Of a stretch of 6,396 bases of DNA, positions 1-5,079 are shown piece by piece; the stretch's first letter is position 1, and each line of letters starts with the position of its first letter. This DNA is from an uncultured Bdellovibrio sp. (GTDB taxonomy: Bacteria > Bdellovibrionota > Bdellovibrionia > Bdellovibrionales > Bdellovibrionaceae), in NCBI RefSeq assembly GCF_946478835.1, contig NZ_CAMLDV010000185.1, forward strand, positions 1 to 6,396, written 5' to 3'. A model generated the notes under the pieces. The model saw only the letters and a list, made by a program, of their open reading frames with translations. It was not told where the DNA came from and searched no databases. The position numbers and the translations under genes were made by a program.

Positions 1-10
1 TGCTCAGGAT

Positions 11-71
11 AGCCAGACACTCTCAAGAACCGAGAGCAGCTGTAAAAGGTGCCTGCTTCTTTTTTCTGGCT
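11..71. repeat. Nested inverted repeats beyond the M48 gene
   Basis: A 7-bp perfect inverted repeat (AGCCAGA at 11-17, TCTGGCT at 65-71) encloses two smaller dyads: CTCTC/GAGAG (20-24 with 32-36) and GCAGC/GC-CTGC (36-40 with 51-56, one bulged base). Read as RNA from either strand these could fold into a three-way-junction-like structure. On the plus strand the inner hairpin is followed by a T-rich run (57-65), so part of it could terminate a plus-strand gene lying left of the window. On the minus strand, downstream of the protease stop, there is no good U-tract after the hairpins. The arms are seen directly; any function is inferred. Confidence 0.4.
36..65 (+). terminator. Possible weak intrinsic terminator for a gene left of the window
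   Basis: A short hairpin (GCAGC at 36-40 against GCCTGC at 51-56, with a bulge) is followed by TTCTTTTTT at 57-65. The stem is short and the loop long, so this is weak evidence. If real, it would close a plus-strand transcript convergent with the minus-strand protease operon. Confidence 0.25.
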
Positions 72-82
72 ACGATGCGTAA

Positions 83-1138
83 CTATTTACAAGCGGACTG
101 CAGTGTTGCCCATTCTTGTTTTGTCAGAAGTGGTTCTGATTTTTCTTCTTTGATATCCGCTTTAAATTTCTGAATTCGTTCTTCGCTTAATGGATGTGTT
201 GATAAGAACTTTGGAATCTCTATCCCCTTCTTCTGATTTCTTTCGAAGAAATTGATGATCCCTTGTGTGGAAACACGTGCAGCTTTCAAGCGTTGTCTTG
301 CGCCTTCGTCAGCGTTTGACTCCATGTCTCTGTCATAGTTGAGCGACAATAAGTTTGCTGCTGTTTGTGGATCTACTAACAAGGCTCCGGAGGCATCGCC
401 GGCTGCGAGGCTTAGGAAAGATGTTAATAGTGTTCCTCTGACAATTGTCTCTAGGACGTGACGTTGTTTTACATGTTCTATTTCGTGGGCTAAGACTCCG
501 GCGATTTCTTCCGGAGATTGGGCTTTTTGTAATAAGCCGTTATAAATCCAGATTTCCGCACCCGGCAGAGCGAAAGCGTTTTCTATCGGATTTTTTACGA
601 TATGGATTTGCACGCCCAGGTCTTTATCTTCTGCGGATTGCGGATAGATTCTTGAAAGAAGTTTTTCCAAAGCGAAACTTTGCTCCATGCTGAGTGTGCA
701 GTAATCGGGTTTTGCGAAGCTGATCGCCGATGACAAGAGCTTTCTTTCAGTCTCGTGGCTTACTTTTTTAGCTAAAAATTTTGTGACTGGCTTTACGCTC
801 ATGAATAACAAGGAAATCGCGGTGACAATACCTACTATCCAGAATAGAACTTCTTTTGTTCCTACATTAAGCGGACCTTTTTTCGAAACGGATGTTTTTC
901 CTTGAAGCTCTTTTAAGAAATTCTTATCTAGAATTTCTAATCTCGCGTCGTCTTCTCCCTGACATGCTAGCATCACTATCGAAAGATGTGTGTTATCGCG
1001 ATAGATCAGTTTCAATGGCCAGTGATCCAGAATCTCTCCCTCTTTGGTGATTTCAAGAACCGCGTTCTTAATACTCACTTCGACAAGATGAGATTCCGGC
1101 TTTGTGCCATCAAAATACTTTGCGCGATAAAGGGTCAT
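83..1138 (-). CDS. Membrane-anchored M48 family zinc metalloprotease
   Basis: 351-residue peptidase of the M48 (HtpX/Ste24-related) superfamily. Residues 1-95 form a non-catalytic N-terminal domain starting with a YFDG motif (8-11), as in M48 proteases encoded beside yjgN; I believe this matches DUF7092. One hydrophobic segment follows (about 97-115), then the protease domain. The zinc site is HEIEH at 218-222, with E273 in an ESNAD motif as the likely third ligand. STHP at 313-316 is the conserved C-terminal motif of this group. Catalytic residues look intact, so it should be active. Family members degrade or quality-control membrane or envelope proteins; the substrate here is unknown. The ATG lies 4 nt after the stop of the upstream DUF898 gene, and only a weak AGG (1150-1152) precedes it at 11 nt, which suggests translational coupling. 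Which side of the membrane the protease domain faces is not clear. Stop codon TAG. Confidence 0.9.
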   Translation of the reverse strand: MTLYRAKYFDGTKPESHLVEVSIKNAVLEITKEGEILDHWPLKLIYRDNTHLSIVMLACQGEDDARLEILDKNFLKELQGKTSVSKKGPLNVGTKEVLFWIVGIVTAISLLFMSVKPVTKFLAKKVSHETERKLLSSAISFAKPDYCTLSMEQSFALEKLLSRIYPQSAEDKDLGVQIHIVKNPIENAFALPGAEIWIYNGLLQKAQSPEEIAGVLAHEIEHVKQRHVLETIVRGTLLTSFLSLAAGDASGALLVDPQTAANLLSLNYDRDMESNADEGARQRLKAARVSTQGIINFFERNQKKGIEIPKFLSTHPLSEERIQKFKADIKEEKSEPLLTKQEWATLQSACK

Positions 1139-1142
1139 GGAA

Positions 1143-2111
1143 TTAGAAACCTAAATCCAAATCGTACTCCGCCACGATGTCGTCTGCCATCGCGCTTCCG
1201 TCGCTTGCGCGTTGTCGAATTGAATTAAGATCCAACTCCCCTTCGACATAAATATTTTCTGTGATCTTGCGCAGGCCCCATGAAAAAATCCACGGCACAG
1301 CTAAACCAAAAGAGAAGATCGCGCCAAAGTACGCGACAAGTCCATAGATGAAAACATCTTTACCTGCCATTGTGAACTCAAAGCGCGCATTCTGGAAGCT
1401 CGTGTGTTTCAAACGAAACTTAATGAGGTTTGCCATAAACCACGGCGAATAAATTCCCAGTGTAATAATAGAGAGAAAAAGACCTTTACAATAAAGCTTA
1501 AAGTAATCGTCATCAGTTCCATCATATTTGAAATACGCCGAGCCCAAACGAGATCTATTGGTCAAATAAGTTCGAACTTTATTGCGGAAAATAGAATAAT
1601 AAAATCCAAGTGTAAGAATCGAAAACAAAACGCCTTTAAGATAAAGTTTGATGAACTCTTTTGTTGAGGCCTCATCTTTATCGACACCGAAGCGAATTTG
1701 TCTCCACAGTGTGCGTGAAAGGCGGTAGCGAAGCCCCGAATACGTCGCAATGGCAAAAACAAAGACATAGAAAAACGGAACGATGATAGCCAGCGGAATT
1801 TTTAAAACTGGCAGCAAAGTTTCCAGTGCTTTTGAAACGACGACCAGAACAACAATCAAACCAAAGAGCTTCATCCATCCACGAAAAAGTTCTTTGCCCG
1901 TGCCGACATAGGTGCCACCGTCGCCCATGAATTTTACATTTTCCCAAATATAACGACGCATATTTGTTTTAGCCCATGGACGATAAATTCCGAGAGTAAT
2001 GATCGTGAAGAAAAGATTCTTCAACATGAGCAAGGCCATGTCGCCTCCGTCACCCATGTATGAGAACTGGAAACGGCCTTTCTGTGTAGTGGTCTCTGCC
2101 GATACATCCAC
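1143..2111 (-). CDS. yjgN: DUF898 (YjgN-like) multi-pass membrane protein
   Basis: 322-residue polytopic inner-membrane protein of the DUF898/YjgN family, whose molecular function is not established. Family hallmarks are the TLGIY(R/S)PW motifs at residues 39-46 and 217-224, with a degenerate copy (TLGFYYSIF) at 167-175. The chain looks built from about five related units, each opening with an aromatic-rich F-x-Y/F stretch and a Gly/Asp turn (near residues 14, 61, 141, 194 and 244), followed by a hydrophobic helix. The start is GTG at 2109-2111, supported by AAAGGAG seven bases upstream (2119-2125); no ATG competes nearby. It is the first gene of an operon with the M48 protease, which starts 4 nt after its TAA. 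This pairing of DUF898 and M48 genes is, to my knowledge, recurrent in Proteobacteria, so the two probably act together in envelope maintenance. The symbol marks family resemblance, not proven orthology. Confidence 0.88.
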   Translation of the reverse strand: MDVSAETTTQKGRFQFSYMGDGGDMALLMLKNLFFTIITLGIYRPWAKTNMRRYIWENVKFMGDGGTYVGTGKELFRGWMKLFGLIVVLVVVSKALETLLPVLKIPLAIIVPFFYVFVFAIATYSGLRYRLSRTLWRQIRFGVDKDEASTKEFIKLYLKGVLFSILTLGFYYSIFRNKVRTYLTNRSRLGSAYFKYDGTDDDYFKLYCKGLFLSIITLGIYSPWFMANLIKFRLKHTSFQNARFEFTMAGKDVFIYGLVAYFGAIFSFGLAVPWIFSWGLRKITENIYVEGELDLNSIRQRASDGSAMADDIVAEYDLDLGF

Positions 2112-2118
2112 GCGCTGA

Positions 2119-2125
2119 CTCCTTT
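2119..2125 (-). promoter_or_regulatory. Ribosome binding site fixing the GTG start of the DUF898 gene
   Basis: AAAGGAG on the minus strand lies 7 nt upstream of GTG (2109-2111). It decides the start codon, since the gene has no nearby ATG. The core reads GGAGTCA, as in two other minus-strand genes of this window. Confidence 0.75.
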
Positions 2126-2175
2126 GAAGTTTTGAACCCCTAAAGGATCGGCGAACCAGACCTTAAACATTAATG

Positions 2176-2204
2176 AATTTACTGTTTTTCTATCTTTGAG
2201 ACAA
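2176..2204 (-). promoter_or_regulatory. Candidate sigma-70-type promoter of the yjgN-M48 operon
   Basis: On the minus strand, TTGTCT (2199-2204, 4 of 6 to TTGACA) and TAAATT (2176-2181, 4 of 6 to TATAAT) are separated by exactly 17 nt. The predicted transcript would have a leader of about 60 nt before the GTG. The -35 element begins only 4 bases beyond the terminator hairpin of the upstream gene. This is a consensus match by eye. Confidence 0.4.
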
Positions 2205-2208
2205 GAAT

Positions 2209-2237
2209 GAGGGCCAGTCGGAACCAGACTGACCCTC
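2209..2237 (-). terminator. Terminator hairpin of the secreted-protein gene
   Basis: An 11-bp stem (GAGGGTCAGTC at 2227-2237 paired with GACTGGCCCTC at 2209-2219, one G-U wobble) with a 7-nt loop lies 21 nt beyond the stop of the 2259-2729 gene. The following sequence (ATTCTTGTCTC on the minus strand) is only moderately T-rich, so termination may be incomplete. The plus-strand reading has no U-tract. Confidence 0.65.
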
Positions 2238-2258
2238 GGGAAAAATTATGTTGCGATT

Positions 2259-2729
2259 TTATTTGCAATCGTCGATGTGTCTTGCGGGAAGCTCAACACT
2301 GCGATGGTGAACGAAATTAAACCCGCGAACAACGGCGGAAACGTCTTCTACCAGCATGACAGTGCAGGTCTTGTTCGTCGTATCCGGGTAAACCACCTTC
2401 TTTTGAATAATTTCAAAATCAAAGTTTTCTACAGCAGGATTGTTCTTAATAACGTCTTCAACAAGATCGGTTTGATAAGTCGCAAGGCAGGGGGCACTCT
2501 CGCCTTCATTGCGATGATTTAAAAGAGTTTCTGCCGCCAAGCCTGGAACCAAAATTTTTACCAAGTATGTCGTGCCATAACCCTTATTGCTTGAACGCAC
2601 ACCTGCTTGAGACAAATCTACTGGCAAGCGAACAGTCTTGCGGGAGACCACAGTTTCATTTTCGTTTGCGTACGCAAATACAGAACTCACCGACAGTGCA
2701 AAACCAACGATTAAATTAAGTGCCTTCAT
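2259..2729 (-). CDS. Small secreted protein of unknown function with three cysteines
   Basis: 156 residues; I do not recognise the family. The N-terminus is a typical Sec signal peptide: K2, a hydrophobic core at about 4-16, and likely cleavage after A19 or A21 (VFA-YANE or AYA-NEN). The mature part of about 135 residues has cysteines at 81, 122 and 155, so one disulfide and one free thiol are possible. The pattern of short hydrophobic strands (TYLVKILV at 54-61, VMLVEDV at 124-130) suggests a mixed alpha/beta or beta fold. No lipobox, TM segment or enzyme motif is visible. A strong AAGGAGGG (2735-2742) lies 5 nt before the ATG. A hairpin terminator follows, so it appears monocistronic. It is divergent from a LysR gene across a 106-nt gap, making it a plausible target of that regulator; this is inference from position only. 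Confidence 0.8.
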   Translation of the reverse strand: MKALNLIVGFALSVSSVFAYANENETVVSRKTVRLPVDLSQAGVRSSNKGYGTTYLVKILVPGLAAETLLNHRNEGESAPCLATYQTDLVEDVIKNNPAVENFDFEIIQKKVVYPDTTNKTCTVMLVEDVSAVVRGFNFVHHRSVELPARHIDDCK

Positions 2730-2800
2730 CTTATCCCTCCTTTTAGTGGTTGTGATGCGAGGACAGGGATATTTCTAGACCATTCTTAAAATAAATAAAA

Positions 2801-2830
2801 TTGATGATTATTCATGATTATGATTATCTT
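2801..2830 (+). promoter_or_regulatory. Candidate lysR promoter overlapping an ATGATTA triple repeat
   Basis: TTGATG (2801-2806) and TATCTT (2825-2830) are 18 nt apart, each 4 of 6 to consensus. Transcription would begin at about 2836, the first base of the LysR ATG, consistent with the absence of any Shine-Dalgarno there. The same stretch carries ATGATTA three times (2804-2810, 2814-2820, 2820-2826), the first overlapping the near-palindrome ATGATTATTCAT (2804-2815). A LysR-type regulator could bind here and control both itself and the divergent secreted-protein gene. Assigned by eye; the alternative -10 TATGAT (2819-2824) lacks a convincing -35. Confidence 0.35.
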
Positions 2831-2835
2831 TATTT

Positions 2836-3675
2836 ATGGATATTGACGTCTTAAAATACTTTAAAACGATCGCCCGAACCGGAAACATGAGCCGTGCTGC
2901 TCAAGAGCTGCATGTCAGTCAACCCACTCTGACTGTCGCCATTAAAAAATTGGAAGAAATGCTTGGAGTGACTCTCTTTGAACGCTCAAAAAAAGGCGTG
3001 ACCTTAACCCCCTCGGGTCTTCAGATTTATCAATATTCAGATCAGATGATTGAGCTTTGGGAGGAAATGCTGCGTGAAGCGGGATCTTTAGACCAAACCG
3101 TCAAAGGAACGATTCGCTTGGGAGTGCACCCTTCCGTTGCCAGATACACACTTCCCGTTTTTTTTCCGGCGCTTTTGAAAGAGCATCCATTATTGAACAT
3201 CCAACTGATGCATGATCTGTCTCGCAATGTTTTGCAAATGGTTCGCGATAGCTTGATCGATGTCGGTCTCGTTATGAATCCCGAAAAACATCCTGATTTG
3301 ATTATTAAGGAAGTCTGTGAAGACGAAGTCACCGTATGGAAGAAAAAAGGTTCCGTCATCAACGACACTTTGATTTTTGACTCAAATCTTTTTCAAGCTC
3401 AGGCAATCCTGGAACGTCTGCAAAAAAAAGGGATTCGCTACTCGCGCAAAATTTCTTCTTCCAATCTCGAAGTAATCGCGAGCCTCTTGCAAGCCGGAGC
3501 TGGTCACGCCATTCTTCCGAAGCGCGTGATTCTTGCCAATACAGCCGCTATCGAAGAAGCGCACGAACAAATTGCGAGCTTTAAAGATTCATTGTGTTTG
3601 GTTTATCGTCCTAGCCTCAAACGCTCCGCCACCGGAAAAGCCTTTATTGAAGCTGTGACAAAATCCAAGTTTTAA
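2836..3675 (+). CDS. LysR-family transcriptional regulator
   Basis: 279 residues, slightly short for the family (usually about 290-330). Residues 1-60 are the winged helix-turn-helix: F9 near the N-terminus, the MSRAAQELHVSQPTLTVAIK helices at 18-37, and the wing leading to LFER (47-50) and TPSG (58-61). A linker helix (about 62-88) joins the effector-binding domain (from about 91, GTIRLGVHPSV), whose late GAGHAILP segment matches the usual G-x-G-(x)-LP signature before the last strand. The shortening seems to lie in the second half-domain of the effector region. The effector and targets cannot be told from sequence. The ATG is the natural start for a LysR N-terminus. No ribosome site precedes it, so the mRNA may be leaderless. 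The gene stands alone and is divergent from the 2259-2729 secreted-protein gene, the usual arrangement for a regulator and its target. I see no terminator before the next plus-strand operon, 100 nt away. Confidence 0.93.
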   Translation: MDIDVLKYFKTIARTGNMSRAAQELHVSQPTLTVAIKKLEEMLGVTLFERSKKGVTLTPSGLQIYQYSDQMIELWEEMLREAGSLDQTVKGTIRLGVHPSVARYTLPVFFPALLKEHPLLNIQLMHDLSRNVLQMVRDSLIDVGLVMNPEKHPDLIIKEVCEDEVTVWKKKGSVINDTLIFDSNLFQAQAILERLQKKGIRYSRKISSSNLEVIASLLQAGAGHAILPKRVILANTAAIEEAHEQIASFKDSLCLVYRPSLKRSATGKAFIEAVTKSKF

Positions 3676-3728
3676 CTACCTCGACCATAGACTTGAAGTT
3701 GTCGTCCGATATTAAACTGAGACGGAAA

Positions 3729-3756
3729 TTGACCGAAATAGGTTGGTGTTTATTTC
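3729..3756 (+). promoter_or_regulatory. Candidate promoter of the yqjD/yqjE-like operon
   Basis: TTGACC (3729-3734, 5 of 6 to TTGACA) is followed after 16 nt by TATTTC (3751-3756, weak -10). The transcript would start near 3763, giving a short leader holding AGGA (3765-3768), 7 nt before the ATG. An alternative is a FliA-like arrangement, TAAA (3713-3716), 15 nt, then ACCGAAAT (3732-3739, 5 of 8 to GCCGATAA). The two overlap and I cannot choose between them. Confidence 0.3.
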
Positions 3757-3775
3757 TCAGTGATAGGACAGCACC

Positions 3776-4006
3776 ATGGATCGCAGCGAGTTGATTGCCG
3801 AAATCAAAAAACAGCTTCAGGAAGAATTGAAACAATACAAATCTTCCTTTGCAGATAAAATTCCTGATGAACAAAAGAAACAAGCCAAAGAGATGAAAGA
3901 CACCGCCACGGCTTTCGTCAAAGAAAATCCGTGGGCGTCTGTCGGCATGGCTATTCTTGCCGGCTTCGTCATCGCCCGTATGATTTATAGAAAGAAGGAG
4001 GACTAA
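3776..4006 (+). CDS. DUF883 (ElaB/YqjD/YgaM-like) tail-anchored membrane protein
   Basis: 76 residues. Residues 1-45 are highly charged and helical (Lys/Glu/Gln-rich), followed by the family signature KENPWASVGMA (about 49-59) and one C-terminal membrane segment (about 56-69) ending in a basic tail (RKK). This is the layout of the DUF883 family. In E. coli its members ElaB, YqjD and YgaM are inner-membrane proteins linked to stationary phase, and YqjD has been reported to bind ribosomes; whether that holds here is inference. It is a little shorter than the E. coli members (about 100 residues). The ATG has AGGA 7 nt upstream. The next gene begins 2 nt after this stop, and its ribosome site (AAGGAGGA, 3995-4002) lies inside this coding end, so the two form an operon. 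Confidence 0.85.
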   Translation: MDRSELIAEIKKQLQEELKQYKSSFADKIPDEQKKQAKEMKDTATAFVKENPWASVGMAILAGFVIARMIYRKKED

Positions 4007-4008
4007 AA

Positions 4009-4464
4009 ATGATGAAGCTTCTTCTGCCTCTAATTTCATTTTTCTTGGGCAGCGCCAAGAACCTTTTTAAAGAGCCCGGTGTTGCAATCACTCAACAGTT
4101 GGTTTTGCACCTTAGATCTCTGGGTTTGATTATCACTTCTTGTGTTGGCGCATTGGCGTTGTTCTGCGTAGGACTTTCTTTATTGATTGCCCGTATAGCA
4201 GGACAGTTCGACAGCAGCGAAAGTTTCTATTTTTCTACAAGCATGTGGATCTACCTTGCTATGACAGTCATCTCTGCTGGAGTTTTGATTTACACTTTAA
4301 GAAAAGACACTTGGCTTAAAGCAATGGGCTTCGAACAAAAGCCGCAAGCCGCTTCTGGAAAAAGCAGCGCACTAGAAAGTGCAGTAGCCTTGTTGGTTAT
4401 GGACTTTGTTGAAGAACGACAAAGCCGAAGAAAAGAAAAACAAGATCAAGAGCAAGCCAGCTAA
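4009..4464 (+). CDS. Two-TM protein of the YqjE/DUF1469 (phage-holin-like) type
   Basis: 151 residues. The N-terminus (1-20) is hydrophobic or amphipathic, followed by the segment KEPGVAITQQ (21-30), then two membrane helices at about 38-63 and 79-97 separated by a polar loop. A positively charged C-terminal tail (RRKEKQ, about 120-126 and on) ends the chain. Length, two central TM helices and position directly after a DUF883 gene match the YqjE family (DUF1469, listed in databases as a holin-superfamily protein although not a phage lysis gene). Its function is unknown; a partner role with the tail-anchored protein at the inner membrane is likely. Two ATG codons in tandem (4009 and 4012) lie 6 and 9 nt from AAGGAGGA, and either could be used. 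No yqjK-like third gene follows; a terminator does. Confidence is high that it is a gene, lower on the family. Confidence 0.78.
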   Translation: MMKLLLPLISFFLGSAKNLFKEPGVAITQQLVLHLRSLGLIITSCVGALALFCVGLSLLIARIAGQFDSSESFYFSTSMWIYLAMTVISAGVLIYTLRKDTWLKAMGFEQKPQAASGKSSALESAVALLVMDFVEERQSRRKEKQDQEQAS

Positions 4465-4466
4465 AT

Positions 4467-4494
4467 AAAAAGGGAGTCAACTGACTCCCTTTTT
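4467..4494. terminator. Bidirectional intrinsic terminator between convergent genes
   Basis: A perfect 12-bp inverted repeat, AAAAAGGGAGTC (4467-4478) and GACTCCCTTTTT (4483-4494), with an AACT loop. On the plus strand a T-run closes the yqjD/yqjE-like operon. On the minus strand the stem also ends in TTTTTATTT, so it can terminate the 4517-4981 gene. Confidence 0.9.
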
Positions 4495-4516
4495 TCTTCT
4501 AAATTTTTTCGATTTT

Positions 4517-4981
4517 TTAGAAATTGATGCAGTAAGTATCCGTATCTGAAGAGACTACTTTTTCAGTCGCTTTATGAACTGTAGTTACAGTGGTTGTTGT
4601 GCAAAGCTCTGTCGGACTAACTGCTTGGCGTGTGATAATAGTGTAAACGATCACGTCACCGCGATCTTCTTTTTTAGATGTCGTCGTCACAGGTTGGTGC
4701 GCACTGCCTGGAGCATAAAAGATCTCTCCGATCATTCCACCTTCACCACTGCCACCTTCGTAACCACCACCATCAAAAGAACCGCCGTCACGGTCGTTAC
4801 CTTCGTAAGTTTCTTGACGTGGATCTACGTCATCGTTTTCGCCTTTACGCTCGTCACGGTCTTTTGGAGCTGGTTCTGATTTACCTTTTTTAGCTGAAAC
4901 AACGTCTTGAGAAGCCTGAGAAACTCCCGCGTAAGAAACCAAAGAAAATGACACGAGAACTGCAAGCAATAATGACTTCAT
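4517..4981 (-). CDS. Secreted protein with Gly/Asp-rich linker and Thr-rich C-terminal part, unknown function
   Basis: 154 residues; I do not recognise the family. A Sec signal peptide (K3, hydrophobic 4-16) is likely cleaved after A18 or A23 (SYA-GVS or SQA-SQD). Residues 25-60 are densely charged (Lys/Asp/Glu), 61-83 are a Gly/Asp/Glu low-complexity stretch with repeated GG pairs, and 95-154 form a Thr/Val-rich, probably beta-stranded end with cysteines at 127 and 151 that could make a disulfide. The middle looks disordered and acidic, as in surface or periplasmic linkers, and might bind cations. No lipobox or TM anchor is seen. ATG with AAAGGAG (4987-4993) 5 nt upstream. The gene runs in the same direction as the hydrolase upstream, but a terminator lies between them, leaving only about 45 nt for a promoter. 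Coding quality is supported by the signal peptide, ribosome site and shared terminator. Confidence 0.78.
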   Translation of the reverse strand: MKSLLLAVLVSFSLVSYAGVSQASQDVVSAKKGKSEPAPKDRDERKGENDDVDPRQETYEGNDRDGGSFDGGGYEGGSGEGGMIGEIFYAPGSAHQPVTTTSKKEDRGDVIVYTIITRQAVSPTELCTTTTVTTVHKATEKVVSSDTDTYCINF

Positions 4982-5024
4982 GATGACTCCTTTTTATTTT
5001 AAAAAAGAAGCATCTAACACAAAT

Positions 5025-5050
5025 AAAAAGCCCCCGCTATCCGCGAGGGC
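5025..5050 (-). terminator. Intrinsic terminator of the hydrolase gene
   Basis: On the minus strand GCCCTCGC (5043-5050) pairs with GCGGGGGC (5030-5037; one G-U wobble) around a 5-nt loop, followed by TTTTTATTTG. It starts 29 nt beyond the hydrolase stop codon. The GC-rich stem and T-run make this a standard rho-independent terminator. Confidence 0.88.
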
Positions 5051-5079
5051 TCCTCTTACCATATTTTCATGATTGACGA

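Noticed and set aside
1404..1667. Plus-strand frame of 87 codons inside the DUF898 gene
   Set aside because: It is antisense to a clear family member, Lys/Ile/Asn-rich with no recognisable motif or ribosome site; a shadow frame.
3682..3761. Possible terminator after lysR (CGAC/GTCG and ACTGAG/CTCAGT dyads)
   Set aside because: The arms are 4 and 6 bp with long loops and no T-run follows, so this is not a credible intrinsic terminator.
3644..4039. Minus-strand frame of 131 codons across the DUF883 gene
   Set aside because: It is antisense to a recognised gene and to the ends of two others, and its Phe/Leu-rich composition mirrors the charged Lys/Glu codons of the sense strand.
4009..4464. 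Phage holin or prophage remnant
   Set aside because: Database labels call this family holin-like, but there is no endolysin or other phage gene nearby and the pairing with a DUF883 gene matches the chromosomal yqjDE layout.
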